28,929 nt of DNA, taken from the NCBI GenBank assembly GCA_002344885.1, contig DDUQ01000137.1, positions 791 to 29,719 of the forward strand, given 5' to 3'. The notes beneath the pieces are model-generated. The model ran no database searches and was not told the origin of the DNA. It saw nothing but the letters and a program-made list of their open reading frames with translations. This stretch comes from Comamonadaceae bacterium UBA2334. Lineage in GTDB: Bacteria > Pseudomonadota > Gammaproteobacteria > Burkholderiales > Burkholderiaceae_C. Shown here in pieces: positions 1-7,899 of the stretch. Position 1 is the first letter of the stretch. The number at the start of each line of letters is the position of its first letter. The translations under genes and the position numbers were made by a program.

Positions 1-697
1 CGAGCCGGTCGTCGGCCTCGCGCACGGCCTTGCAGAAGCGGCGCATCAGCGCGGGGTTCTTGATCCCCTTCGCGCTCTCGACGCCGGAGCTCACGTCAAC
101 GGCCCAGGGCCGTACCCGCCGGATGCCATCGGTCACGTTTGCAGGCGTGAGTCCACCAGACAAAACGAGCCGAGAGCTGACGTTTGGTGGAAGCCGTGAC
201 CAATTGAATGCCGTCCAGTCGAAAGTGAGGCCGCCGCCGCCGTAGCCATCTACGTGTGCATCAAGCAGGATGCCCGATGCGCGGGGGAAACGTTGCGAGT
301 ATTCTAAAAGGTCGAAGCCGGGTGCGCCTGGGCCCATGGGCACCCGGGCTGCACGCAGATAGGTCAACCCGGATGCATCGCAGTTTTCTGGTGATTCATC
401 ACCATGAAATTGAACGATGGCGCTTGATATGTATGAATGTATTGCTCTTATATTTGCGGTACTTTCGTTCACAAACAGTAGCGCCGGAGTCACAAAGGGC
501 GGCAGGCGGCGGGCCAATGCTGCTGCCCGCTCCACGCTCACATGGCGCGAGCTTTTGGCGTACATCACGAAACCGATGGCATCTGCGCCGGCCGTCACGG
601 CGGCATCGACATCGCTTTCGCGGGTCAGCCCGCAAATTTTGATGCGCGTTCGGTGTGTGTACTGAGGTCTGGCGTCGGCGGTGGTGTCGGCTGTCAT
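1..697 (-). CDS. trpF: Phosphoribosylanthranilate isomerase, partial (C-terminus beyond left edge)
   Basis: TrpF isomerises N-(5-phosphoribosyl)anthranilate to the 1-deoxyribulose form, the third step of tryptophan synthesis, in the cytoplasm. The minus-strand reading frame opens at an ATG at 697 and stays open to position 1, giving 232 residues. The family's opening motif KICGLTRESDVDAA appears near residue 20. It is followed by GADAIGFVMYAKSSRHVS, by LLDAHVDGYGGGGLTFDW in the phosphate-binding part, and by LSGGLTPANV and VDVSSGVES near the end, all typical of this TIM-barrel enzyme. Only the last few residues should be missing. It lies 76 bases downstream of truA on the same strand, a pairing common in Burkholderiales, where trpB usually follows. 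No clear Shine-Dalgarno precedes the ATG. The stretch at about 390-480 uses ATA and AGA codons unlike the neighbouring genes. Confidence 0.93.
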   Translation of the reverse strand, partial: MTADTTADARPQYTHRTRIKICGLTRESDVDAAVTAGADAIGFVMYAKSSRHVSVERAAALARRLPPFVTPALLFVNESTANIRAIHSYISSAIVQFHGDESPENCDASGLTYLRAARVPMGPGAPGFDLLEYSQRFPRASGILLDAHVDGYGGGGLTFDWTAFNWSRLPPNVSSRLVLSGGLTPANVTDGIRRVRPWAVDVSSGVESAKGIKNPALMRRFCKAVREADDRL

Positions 698-773
698 GTC
701 AGAGCGTGATGGAAAGATGGGGTTTCAGCAGATTGGCCGAGACTTGACCGCACAGGCGGAAAGCTGCCGTTCA

Positions 774-1577
774 TCAGCCGGCAGTGTGGGTGCCGGGCAG
801 CCAGTCGAACTGAGCGGTGTCGTCGGGCAGCTGCCACTCGGGTGCATAGGTGGGGCCCAGGAAATAGAGGCCATCAGCCATGAAAGTGGGGGCCGCCATT
901 TCGCGTGAGCGGGCCTGCAAAACGCTGTGCATCCAGTCGGATGGCCGAGAGCCTTGTCCGATCATCACCAGACACCCCATGATGTTGCGGATCATGTGAT
1001 GCAGAAACGCATTGCCCTCAAAGTCAAAGCGCCAGTACCGGCCATGCCGGTGGATGTCGATGCGGTGCAGGGTCTTGACGGGGGTGTGGGCCTGGCACTG
1101 CGCGGCGCGAAAAGACGAAAAGTCGTGTTCGCCCAGCAGGTGGCGGGCAGCTTCCCGCATGGCAGTCGCTGACAGCGGGCGGAACACCCAACCCACTTGG
1201 CTGCTGTCAATGCTGGGTCGCACCGGTGACTCCAGCAGGATGTAGGCGTAACGCCGGGTGAGGGCGCTCGCACGTGCATGAAACCCATCGGGCACGTGTC
1301 GGGCCCATTGCACGGCGATGTCGGCCGGCAGGTAGCGGTTGGTGCCGCGCACCCAAGCGGTGTCGGGGCGTTGCACATCGGTGTCGAAATGGGCCACCTG
1401 CATCAGGCCGTGCACGCCCGCATCGGTCCGGCCCGCGCACAGCAGTTGTGGCGCATGGCCCGCCATGAACTTGCCCAGCGCGACTTGAAGTTGGTCTTGA
1501 ACCGTGCGTCCGCTGGGCTGGCTCTGCCAGCCTTCGTAGTGCGTGCCGCCGTAGGTGATGCCGAGCGCAATCCTCAA
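774..1577 (-). CDS. truA: tRNA pseudouridine(38-40) synthase TruA
   Basis: TruA converts uridines 38-40 of the tRNA anticodon arm to pseudouridine. The 267-residue product matches the usual family length. It begins MRIALGITYGGTHYEGWQ, as TruA proteins do, and carries the catalytic-aspartate motif CAGRTDAGVHG with Asp52. Later family blocks ARRYAY-like (LTRRYAYILL), the HDFSSFRAAQ segment and FLHHMIRNIMG are also present. The start codon is a TTG at 1577. No ATG lies nearby and the conserved N-terminus begins exactly there, so TTG is the best choice. It follows fimV by 22 bases and precedes trpF, so the three are probably cotranscribed. The fimV-truA-trpF order supports a Burkholderiales origin for this part of the window. 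Confidence 0.95.
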   Translation of the reverse strand: MRIALGITYGGTHYEGWQSQPSGRTVQDQLQVALGKFMAGHAPQLLCAGRTDAGVHGLMQVAHFDTDVQRPDTAWVRGTNRYLPADIAVQWARHVPDGFHARASALTRRYAYILLESPVRPSIDSSQVGWVFRPLSATAMREAARHLLGEHDFSSFRAAQCQAHTPVKTLHRIDIHRHGRYWRFDFEGNAFLHHMIRNIMGCLVMIGQGSRPSDWMHSVLQARSREMAAPTFMADGLYFLGPTYAPEWQLPDDTAQFDWLPGTHTAG

Positions 1578-1599
1578 GGTGTGTTTACCTGTGGCCGAT

Positions 1600-4425
1600 T
1601 CAGCCCAAATCGGTCAGGAAGGCCCGTGCCTTGTCTTTCAGCCGCCCGGTGGCCTGTTCGACCACTTCTTCCGCCAGCGAACGTGCGCCCTCCATGTCGC
1701 CGATGGCCATGAATTCAGCGGCTAGCGACAACTTGGTTTCGAGTGGATCACCCTCGGGGATGTCTTCCAGGGGGGAGACCGAATCGGTGCCCGGCATGTC
1801 CAGCGACAGGTCGGCCATGTCGAACGACATCAGACTGCTGTCGTCGGTCGACGGCGGGGTGGGTGGTTCGGGCGTGGTTGGGGTCAGCCGCATGGTCTTC
1901 TGGTCTGCATCTGGCTCGATGCTCAGATCCATGTCGAACTTCAGCGTGTCGGCATTGGCGAACACATCCGGTGTGGGGTTGGCGACCGGTGCAGGGGGTT
2001 CTTCCGCCGGCATGTCGAATGACAGGTCTGCCGCACTGAGCTCGAAAGCGGGTGGTTCCATGGGAACCGGTGCCGGTGCCGGTGGCGCAGCCGCTGCTGA
2101 CGACTCGAGATCGCCGTCCAGCGTGAACTCCAGCGGCGCATCGGCTGCCGCCACTGCAGCGGCGGGCGGTGCGGGCGGAGGTTCCACGGGTTCGATGGGC
2201 GGGGCATCGGCCGTTGAAAAATCCAGATCCAGGTCAAGAGCCCCGGCTGTCGGTGTGGATGCTGCCGCTTCAGCTGGTGTTGGCATGAAGGGCTGGGTGT
2301 TGACCATCCCCAATGGGGTGTCGCCCACGAAGTCTGTGGGTGCGCCTTCCAGGGGCACAGGCTTGCCACCGGGTTGGTACAAGGGGTTGGGTGGGTCGAG
2401 CTCCTGGCCCATCGTGCAGGCATGGGTCCATTCCGGGCCCACGCCTGCCGTCAGCGCATAGAGCTCTGTCGCCACCACTTCAAAGGCCTTGAGGTCGCGG
2501 CGTTTGGCGTAGATCTCCAGCATCTTGGCGTGGATGGCCACCCGTTTCGGGTTGATGCGAAGGGCCTCTTTGAGGATTTCCTCGGCCTGCAGATCCCGCC
2601 CGTATGCGAGGTAGACATCAGCTTCCGCGACCGGATCGACATCGCCAGCCGCGTCAAGCTGGCTGGGGGAGTACATCATGGACGAGCCGGTTGCGACGGC
2701 TTCGGCGGTGTCGATGTTCTGGCCGCCGCCCGCACCGAAGAATGAATCCGGTTGCAACTTGCTTTCTAGGTAGGAGCTGTCGCCGCTCTCTACCTGTTTG
2801 CGCTGGCGGAGTCGGTATGCACCGAAGCCCAACAGGCCGATCAGCAAAGCCCCGGCTGCAGGTAACGTGTATGGGTTGGCCAGCACATCTGACAGCAAAT
2901 CGCTTTCGGGCACCACATCGGGAACCGTGGTTTCGGTGCCGGGCTTGGGTGGCGGTGCGATGGCAGGCGCTTCGACTGCCGGTGCAGCAGGCGGTTTTTC
3001 GGCTGATGGAGCGGGCTGAGCGGGTACCTCGGCTGGCTTTGCCGCAGCGGCAGGCTCAGTTGCCGGTGGTGCGGGTGGAGGGGGCGGTTCGGCAGCAGGT
3101 GGCGGGGCCGGAACTGGAGAAGGGACAGGCGCTGGCGATGGAGCTGGTGCAGGTGCAGGCGCTGGAGCAGGTGCAGGAGTTGGAGCCGGCGGGGTCAGCT
3201 TTGACAGTTCGGCCACGTTGCGCGCCAGTTCGGCTTCACGTGCGGCATTCGCCTGGGCCTGACGGTTGCTGGCGATGGTGTCTTCAGCTTGCGTCCCCGT
3301 TTTCGGTGTGGTGTTGCCTTTGCTGAGTTTCAGTTGGTCGGGGGACTTGGCGGCGGGACGCTGTTCGGCAACCTCAGTCTGGATTTTGCCGGTGGCTTTG
3401 CGTTGCGGCGCATCGGCGGGTGCTGCTTGCACCGCCCCGGCCAGACGCTGACGGAAGGTGTTGAAATCCTGGCTCTGCGTGGCAATGGTCTGACGGGCTT
3501 CAGCCGGGCTGACCTGCTCGGCTGCCGCTGCATCAGGCAGGTCGAGGATGGCGCCGGCCTTGATACGGTTGACATTGCCACCGATGAATGCCTGCGGGTT
3601 GGCCCTCAGCATGGCGACCAGCATCTGATCCAGGGTGACCTGGCTGGGTTTGTGTGCCTGTGCAAGTTTGCCTGCTGTGTCGCCTGCTTTGACGGTCACA
3701 GTGCCTTTTTGTGTGCTGGGCGCTTTGGCATCTGGCTTGGTGGCAGCACGCTCAGGCTCTGCGGGCGCGCGGGAGGGAGCGGGTCGCGGCGGTGGCAAGG
3801 CGCTTGAAGCGCGGGCATTGTCTGGTGTGGAAACGGGTGTTGACGTGGTCGGGGCGGGTGCGGCCGCTGCGGGTTGCGCCGCACCGTTGGACGACGCTTG
3901 GGGCGGTGCACTGGGGCGCTCGCCTGTTTGTGCGGCGAGTACGGGTGCAGGGGTCGGGCGCAAATTGGGGGGGTCGAACAGCATCGTGTAGTCGCGCACG
4001 ATGCGGCCAGACGCCCAACTGGCTTCGAGGATCAGGTCGAGATAGGGTTCGTTGACCGAGCGGTTGCCCGTGATGCGCAAAAAGCTGCGCCCATCCGGTC
4101 GCTTGAGCAGCTTGACATCAGCGCCGGCCAGCGCGGGGTTGAAATCTGCGCCAGCTGCGCGGAAGGTGTCAGGGGATGCAGGGCCCACGCGCAAAGAGGC
4201 GGCCTCGGCGTCGGTGATTTGTGGCACTTCAATTTCGGCCAACAAGGGTTCACCCAGGGCGGACAGCACGTTGAGCCGTCCCAATATGAGGGCCTGCGCA
4301 TTCGTGCTCGCAAATGCCAAGGCCAGGGCCATCGCCAGTGTCGACAACACGGTGCCCTTGCGGGAACCGGGCGGGATAAGGGGCTGGGGCATGTTGGGGG
4401 CGTTTGTATGGTTTTTGGGCGACAC
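1600..4425 (-). CDS. fimV: FimV/HubP-family polar peptidoglycan-binding protein
   Basis: FimV/HubP proteins are large inner-membrane proteins of the cell pole; relatives organise type IV pili, twitching and polar proteins. Numbered from the GTG at 4425 (941 residues), I see a signal-like segment (about 22-45, ending ASTNAQA), the conserved FimV N-terminal region (LGRLNVLSALGEPLLAEIEV onward, to about 155), a LysM-like domain (about 240-297), an Ala-Pro-rich linker (about 408-496), one membrane segment (about 517-540), a TPR-like segment (about 592-657), a long acidic region, and the C-terminal FimV domain (ETKLSLAAEFMAIGDMEGAR) at the end. The frame extends to a TTG at 4452, but a good promoter has its -10 at 4456-4461, so transcription would start too late to use it. 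The GTG has GAGG five bases upstream. An ATG at 4392 is another option without a Shine-Dalgarno. Confidence 0.92.
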   Translation of the reverse strand: MSPKNHTNAPNMPQPLIPPGSRKGTVLSTLAMALALAFASTNAQALILGRLNVLSALGEPLLAEIEVPQITDAEAASLRVGPASPDTFRAAGADFNPALAGADVKLLKRPDGRSFLRITGNRSVNEPYLDLILEASWASGRIVRDYTMLFDPPNLRPTPAPVLAAQTGERPSAPPQASSNGAAQPAAAAPAPTTSTPVSTPDNARASSALPPPRPAPSRAPAEPERAATKPDAKAPSTQKGTVTVKAGDTAGKLAQAHKPSQVTLDQMLVAMLRANPQAFIGGNVNRIKAGAILDLPDAAAAEQVSPAEARQTIATQSQDFNTFRQRLAGAVQAAPADAPQRKATGKIQTEVAEQRPAAKSPDQLKLSKGNTTPKTGTQAEDTIASNRQAQANAAREAELARNVAELSKLTPPAPTPAPAPAPAPAPAPSPAPVPSPVPAPPPAAEPPPPPAPPATEPAAAAKPAEVPAQPAPSAEKPPAAPAVEAPAIAPPPKPGTETTVPDVVPESDLLSDVLANPYTLPAAGALLIGLLGFGAYRLRQRKQVESGDSSYLESKLQPDSFFGAGGGQNIDTAEAVATGSSMMYSPSQLDAAGDVDPVAEADVYLAYGRDLQAEEILKEALRINPKRVAIHAKMLEIYAKRRDLKAFEVVATELYALTAGVGPEWTHACTMGQELDPPNPLYQPGGKPVPLEGAPTDFVGDTPLGMVNTQPFMPTPAEAAASTPTAGALDLDLDFSTADAPPIEPVEPPPAPPAAAVAAADAPLEFTLDGDLESSAAAAPPAPAPVPMEPPAFELSAADLSFDMPAEEPPAPVANPTPDVFANADTLKFDMDLSIEPDADQKTMRLTPTTPEPPTPPSTDDSSLMSFDMADLSLDMPGTDSVSPLEDIPEGDPLETKLSLAAEFMAIGDMEGARSLAEEVVEQATGRLKDKARAFLTDLG
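2938..3200 (-). repeat. In-frame Ala-Pro-rich low-complexity tract inside fimV
   Basis: On the minus strand this stretch encodes runs of Ala-Pro and Pro-Pro (for example PAPAPAPAPAPAP) with Glu and Lys interspersed. It links the periplasmic LysM part to the membrane segment of FimV. Its short GC-rich units make it prone to slippage, so its length may differ between strains. It keeps the reading frame. Confidence 0.7.
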
Positions 4426-4455
4426 GAATACCTCGACGTTAGCGGCCGACAAATG

Positions 4456-4484
4456 ACCATAGCATCAACGCGTTAGGCTGACAA
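4456..4484 (-). promoter_or_regulatory. Sigma70-type promoter for fimV
   Basis: On the minus strand TTGTCA (4484-4479) is followed after exactly 17 bases by TATGGT (4461-4456). This is close to the TTGACA/TATAAT consensus with ideal spacing. It lies just after the asd terminator and before fimV, so fimV-truA-trpF can be transcribed separately from the leu-asd genes. It also argues against the TTG codon at 4452 as the fimV start. Confidence 0.55.
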
Positions 4485-4500
4485 GCTGAAGCATTCCCGG

Positions 4501-4541
4501 AAAAACGGGCCAGACCCATCATCGGTGGGCTGGCCCGTTGA
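4501..4541 (-). terminator. Rho-independent terminator downstream of asd
   Basis: On the minus strand the sequence folds as ACGGGCCAG...CTGGCCCGT with internal CCC/GGG pairing around a small loop, and is followed by TTTTT (4505-4501). It lies 37 bases after the asd stop codon. It would end the leu-asd transcript before fimV. Confidence 0.8.
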
Positions 4542-4577
4542 ACGTTGCCCACAAGCAACGATTCAGCCTGGCGCAGG

Positions 4578-5714
4578 TCAGTCAGCCAACAAAATGCGCA
4601 GCATGCGACGCAGGGGCTCTGCGGCACCCCACAGGAGTTGGTCGCCAATGGTGAATGCGCCAACATACTCAGGCCCCATGGCCAGTTTGCGGATGCGGCC
4701 GACCGGGATGGTCATGGTGCCGGTCACGGCAACGGGCGTCAGGTCTTTGATGGTGGCTTCGCGGGTATTGGGCACCACTTTGACCCACTGGTTGTCGGCA
4801 GCAATCATGGCTTCGATGTCTGCAGTGGGCACGTCTTTCTTCAGCTTGAAGGTCAGCGCCTGGCTGTGGCAGCGCATGGCACCCACGCGCACACAGAAGC
4901 CGTCAACCGGCACAGGGCTGGTGCCAAAACCCTCACCCATGCCGAGGATCTTGTTGGTCTCGGCCATGCCTTTCCATTCTTCCTTGGATTGGCCGTTGCC
5001 CAGGTCTTTGTCGATCCAGGGGATCAGCGATCCGCCCAGCGGTACGCCGAAATTGGCGGTTTCGGCGGCAGACAGGCCGCGCTGTGTGGCGATGACCTGG
5101 CGGTCGATTTCCAGAATGGCGCTTTTCGGGTCGTCGAGCAGGTCGCGGACCGACGCATTCAGCGTGCCGTACTGTGTCAGCAGTTCCCGCATGTGCTGCG
5201 CACCACCGCCTGACGCGGCCTGGTAGGTCTGGGTGCTCATCCACTCCACCAGTCCGGCCTTGTAAAGTGCACCCACGCCCATCAGCATGCAGCTGACGGT
5301 GCAGTTGCCGCCCACCCAGTTCTTGCCACCCTTTGACAGCGCGTTCTGGATGACCGGCATGTTGACGGGGTCGAGGATGATGACTGCATCTGGCTGCATG
5401 CGCAGGGACGATGCGGCGTCAATCCAGTGGCCATTCCAGCCGGCAGCACGCAGTTTGGGGAACACTTCGGTTGTGTAGTCGCCGCCCTGTGCCGTGATGA
5501 TGATGTCGCAGCGCTTCAGTGCCTCGATGTCGTAGGCGTCCTTCAGCTGGGTCTCGTTCTTGGCTTGAGCGGGCGCTTTGCCGCCGGCGTTCGAAGTCGA
5601 GAAAAAAACGGGTTCGATGAGGTCGAAGTCGCCTTCGGCCTGCATGCGGTCCATCAGGACCGAGCCCACCATGCCACGCCAGCCCACGAGGCCGACCAGA
5701 TTACCTGTTTTCAT
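4578..5714 (-). CDS. asd: Aspartate-semialdehyde dehydrogenase
   Basis: Asd reduces beta-aspartyl phosphate to aspartate semialdehyde with NADPH, the branch point to lysine/diaminopimelate, threonine and methionine. The 378-residue product begins with the dinucleotide-binding segment GLVGWRGMVGSVLMDRM. It carries the catalytic cysteine in VGGNCTVSCMLM (Cys138), followed by QAASGGGAQHM, and the substrate-binding block RVGAMRCHSQALTFKLKKDV with its conserved arginine and histidine. Its length and motifs match the Gram-negative E. coli-type enzyme. It is downstream of leuB, separated by 252 bases that hold a doubtful small ORF and a hairpin, and it ends in a strong terminator. The leuB-asd-fimV-truA order is typical of Burkholderiales. 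Confidence 0.97.
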   Translation of the reverse strand: MKTGNLVGLVGWRGMVGSVLMDRMQAEGDFDLIEPVFFSTSNAGGKAPAQAKNETQLKDAYDIEALKRCDIIITAQGGDYTTEVFPKLRAAGWNGHWIDAASSLRMQPDAVIILDPVNMPVIQNALSKGGKNWVGGNCTVSCMLMGVGALYKAGLVEWMSTQTYQAASGGGAQHMRELLTQYGTLNASVRDLLDDPKSAILEIDRQVIATQRGLSAAETANFGVPLGGSLIPWIDKDLGNGQSKEEWKGMAETNKILGMGEGFGTSPVPVDGFCVRVGAMRCHSQALTFKLKKDVPTADIEAMIAADNQWVKVVPNTREATIKDLTPVAVTGTMTIPVGRIRKLAMGPEYVGAFTIGDQLLWGAAEPLRRMLRILLAD

Positions 5715-5768
5715 GAAAATGCCCTTTCAGATGTTGCGAAGTCGTTGGATTCACCAGGATTTCATCTG

Positions 5769-5787
5769 CCCGGCCTGTCAGGCCGGG
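5769..5787 (-). other. GC-rich hairpin in the asd leader
   Basis: CCCGGCCTG and CAGGCCGGG form a perfect inverted repeat around one base; in RNA this is a 7-bp stem with a 5-base loop. No T-run follows on the minus strand, so it is not a standard terminator. It lies 55 bases upstream of the asd start and could affect transcript stability or read-through from leuB. The regulatory role is inference. Confidence 0.4.
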
Positions 5788-5813
5788 GAGGGGCGCGACA
5801 AACCAGGCTCGTG

Positions 5814-5942
5814 TCAGCCAGTAATGGTTGTCGTTTTGGTCGTGAAGGACCGTGCCAATGCCGCAGCAGCCTGAGCGGCACCCACCACCACGCCTGCCAG
5901 GTGGGCAAGAGTGGATGGAGCGGCGTGACAGGTGTGTGACAT
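5814..5942 (-). CDS. Doubtful 42-residue small ORF between leuB and asd
   Basis: An ATG at 5942 opens a 42-codon frame ending at TGA 5816-5814 in the leuB-asd gap. The predicted peptide starts MSHTCHAAPSTLAHLAGVVV and continues with an Ala-rich stretch (GAAQAAAALARSF) and a Thr-rich tail (TTKTTTITG). The middle could form one hydrophobic or amphipathic helix. I see no Shine-Dalgarno, and I do not recognise the family. It fits the strand and spacing of the operon, but a chance ORF of this length in GC-rich DNA is quite possible. Conservation of the frame in related genomes would decide it. Confidence 0.3.
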   Translation of the reverse strand: MSHTCHAAPSTLAHLAGVVVGAAQAAAALARSFTTKTTTITG

Positions 5943-5966
5943 GAAACCCGATTTTACCGGGAAGAA

Positions 5967-7034
5967 TTACAGCGCCTTGACAACGGCGTCACCCATTTCA
6001 ACGGTGCTGACGCGTTGTGTGCCTTCGCTGTAGATGTCGGGTGTGCGCAGGCCCTGTGCCAGCACTTTTTGCACGGCGGCTTCGATGCGCTGGGCGGCGG
6101 CTTCCTCGTTCAGGCTGAAGCGCAGCATCATGGCTGCACTCAGGATGGTGGCCAATGGGTTGGCGATGCCCTTGCCCGCGATGTCAGGCGCGCTGCCGTG
6201 GCTGGGCTCGTACAGGCCCTGGCCCTTGCTGTTCAGGCTGGCGGACGGCAGCATGCCGATGGAACCGGTCAGCATGGAGGCCTCGTCCGACAGGATGTCG
6301 CCAAACATGTTGCCGGTGACCACCACGTCAAATGCCTTGGGCGCTTTGACCAGTTGCATGGCGGCGTTGTCCACGTACATGTGCTGCAGCTCCACGTCGG
6401 GGTACTGCTGACCCACTTCCGTGACCACATCCTTCCAGAACTGGAAGGTTTCCAGGACGTTGGCCTTGTCGACGCTGGTGACCTTTTTGTTGCGCTTGCG
6501 GGCAGCCTGGAAAGCGACGTGCGCAATGCGCTCGATTTCCGGCTTGCTGTAGCGCATGGTGTCAAACGCCTCTTCGGCGCCGGGGAAGTGCCCATCGGTG
6601 GCGATGCGCTTGCCGCGCGGCTGGCCGAAATAGATGTCACCGGTCAGCTCACGGATGATGAGGATGTCCAGGCCGGCGATCAGCTCGGGCTTGAGGCTGG
6701 ACGCGCCCACCAGTTGCTCGTAGCAAATGGCCGGACGGAAGTTGGCAAACAGGCCCATGTGCTTGCGCAGGCCCAGAATGGCCTGCTCGGGGCGCAAAGG
6801 ACGGTCGAGCTTGTCGTATTTCCAGTCACCGACAGCACCGAACAGCACGGCGTCCGACGCCATGGCCAGCTTCAGGGTCGATTCAGGCAGCGGATGGCCG
6901 TACGCTTCGTAGGCAGCTCCACCCACCAGGGCGGACTCCATCTCGAGAGGCAGGTTCAGTGCATTCAAAACCTTGACGGCTTCTGCGACGATTTCGGTAC
7001 CAATGCCATCGCCGGGCAAAACTGCAATTTTCAT
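5967..7034 (-). CDS. leuB: 3-isopropylmalate dehydrogenase
   Basis: LeuB oxidises and decarboxylates (2R,3S)-3-isopropylmalate with NAD+ to give 2-oxoisocaproate, the third leucine-specific step. The 355-residue product starts MKIAVLPGDGIGTEIVAEAV, the signature of the beta-decarboxylating dehydrogenases. It shows the LeuB substrate-specificity stretch RPEQAILGLRKHMGLFANFRP, the catalytic tyrosine in DTMRYSKPEIERIAH and the lysine in SVDKANVLE, and the metal-binding NMFGDILSDEASML. GSAPDIAGKGIANPLATILS completes the NAD site. It follows leuD by 63 bases and is in the leuC-ecn-leuD-leuB-asd series. The second enzyme of this fold in the window, at 25.6 kb, lacks the isopropylmalate-type stretch. 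Confidence 0.97.
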   Translation of the reverse strand: MKIAVLPGDGIGTEIVAEAVKVLNALNLPLEMESALVGGAAYEAYGHPLPESTLKLAMASDAVLFGAVGDWKYDKLDRPLRPEQAILGLRKHMGLFANFRPAICYEQLVGASSLKPELIAGLDILIIRELTGDIYFGQPRGKRIATDGHFPGAEEAFDTMRYSKPEIERIAHVAFQAARKRNKKVTSVDKANVLETFQFWKDVVTEVGQQYPDVELQHMYVDNAAMQLVKAPKAFDVVVTGNMFGDILSDEASMLTGSIGMLPSASLNSKGQGLYEPSHGSAPDIAGKGIANPLATILSAAMMLRFSLNEEAAAQRIEAAVQKVLAQGLRTPDIYSEGTQRVSTVEMGDAVVKAL

Positions 7035-7097
7035 GACAAAAAATAAAGAGCATTGAGCGCTTTGACAACAAGCGCTGGAGGGTATTTTTGATTGAAA

Positions 7098-7754
7098 TCA
7101 AGCGCCAGGGAGCATGGTGTGTGCCAGCCACGGCTTGGTAGCGAGTCGGTGCGCTTCAAACGCCTTGATTTCGTCACGGTGGCGAAGTGTCAAGCCGATG
7201 TCATCGAAACCGTTCAGCAGGCAGTACTTGCGGAATGCCTGAACCTCGAAAGGGATTTCCTCGCCTTGGGGCTTCACGATCACCTGACGCTCGAGATCGA
7301 TGGTCAATGTGTAGCCGGGGAAAGCGGCCACCTCGTCGAACAGTTGGGACACCTGTGCTTCCGTCAACTGAATCGGGAGCAGGCCGTTCTTGAAGCAGTT
7401 GTTGAAAAAAATGTCCGCATAGCTGGGCGCAATGAGCGCGCGGAAACCATATTGGTCGATCGCCCAAGGCGCATGTTCACGGCTGGAGCCGCAGCCGAAG
7501 TTCTTGCGGGACAGCAGGATGGAAGCGCCTGCAAACCTCGGCTGGTTCAGGACGAAATCCGGATTGGGCTGGCGGCTGGCCGGGTCTTGGCCTGGGTAGC
7601 CAGCGTCCAGGTAGCGCCATTCGTCAAACAGGTTGGGTCCAAAGCCGGTTTTGCGGATGGATTTCAGGAACTGCTTGGGGATGATGGCATCGGTATCGAC
7701 GTTCTCCCGGTCCATTGGGGCCACCAGGCCCTTGTGCACAGTGAATTTGTTCAT
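7098..7754 (-). CDS. leuD: 3-isopropylmalate dehydratase small subunit
   Basis: LeuD is the small, swivel-domain subunit that pairs with LeuC to isomerise 2-isopropylmalate to 3-isopropylmalate. The 218-residue product contains the family blocks VHKGLVAPMDRENVDTDAIIPKQFLK (shown here as positions 5-30), LSRKNFGCGSSREHAPWAI and ALIAPSYADIFFNNCFKNGLLPI. The small-subunit length is normal for beta-proteobacteria. The ATG at 7754 lies two bases after the stop codon of the entericidin-like gene, so the two are likely translated from one message and perhaps coupled. It directly precedes leuB. Confidence 0.97.
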   Translation of the reverse strand: MNKFTVHKGLVAPMDRENVDTDAIIPKQFLKSIRKTGFGPNLFDEWRYLDAGYPGQDPASRQPNPDFVLNQPRFAGASILLSRKNFGCGSSREHAPWAIDQYGFRALIAPSYADIFFNNCFKNGLLPIQLTEAQVSQLFDEVAAFPGYTLTIDLERQVIVKPQGEEIPFEVQAFRKYCLLNGFDDIGLTLRHRDEIKAFEAHRLATKPWLAHTMLPGA

Positions 7755-7756
7755 GC

Positions 7757-7885
7757 TTATTTCTTGGCAGCGCCTTCGATTTTTTCGCCGGCTTTCTGGA
7801 TGTCCTGGCCCACACCTTTGACCGTGTTACATCCCGCCAAACCCAGCGACAGGGCGATGAGGAGGGTGCTCATGAGCTTGTTCAT
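7757..7885 (-). CDS. Entericidin A/B-like small lipoprotein
   Basis: This short gene lies between leuC and leuD on the same strand. Its 42-residue product starts MNKLMSTLLIALSLGLAGCN: a short charged start, a hydrophobic core and a lipobox LAGC, so it should be exported and lipid-modified on the cysteine at residue 19. The mature part NTVKGVGQDIQKAGEKIEGA is the amphipathic helix typical of the entericidin (EcnA/EcnB) family. AAAGGAAA lies nine bases upstream of the ATG, a good Shine-Dalgarno. Entericidins are small envelope lipoproteins linked to stress and cell lysis in E. coli; a role here is unknown. Its stop is two bases before leuD, so it would be expressed with leucine genes. The family call rests on the lipobox and helix pattern. 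Confidence 0.85.
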   Translation of the reverse strand: MNKLMSTLLIALSLGLAGCNTVKGVGQDIQKAGEKIEGAAKK

Positions 7886-7899
7886 GTTGAGGTTTCCTT

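Noticed and set aside
6015..7046. 343-codon plus-strand frame opposite leuB
   Set aside because: Antisense shadow of leuB; no independent protein features.
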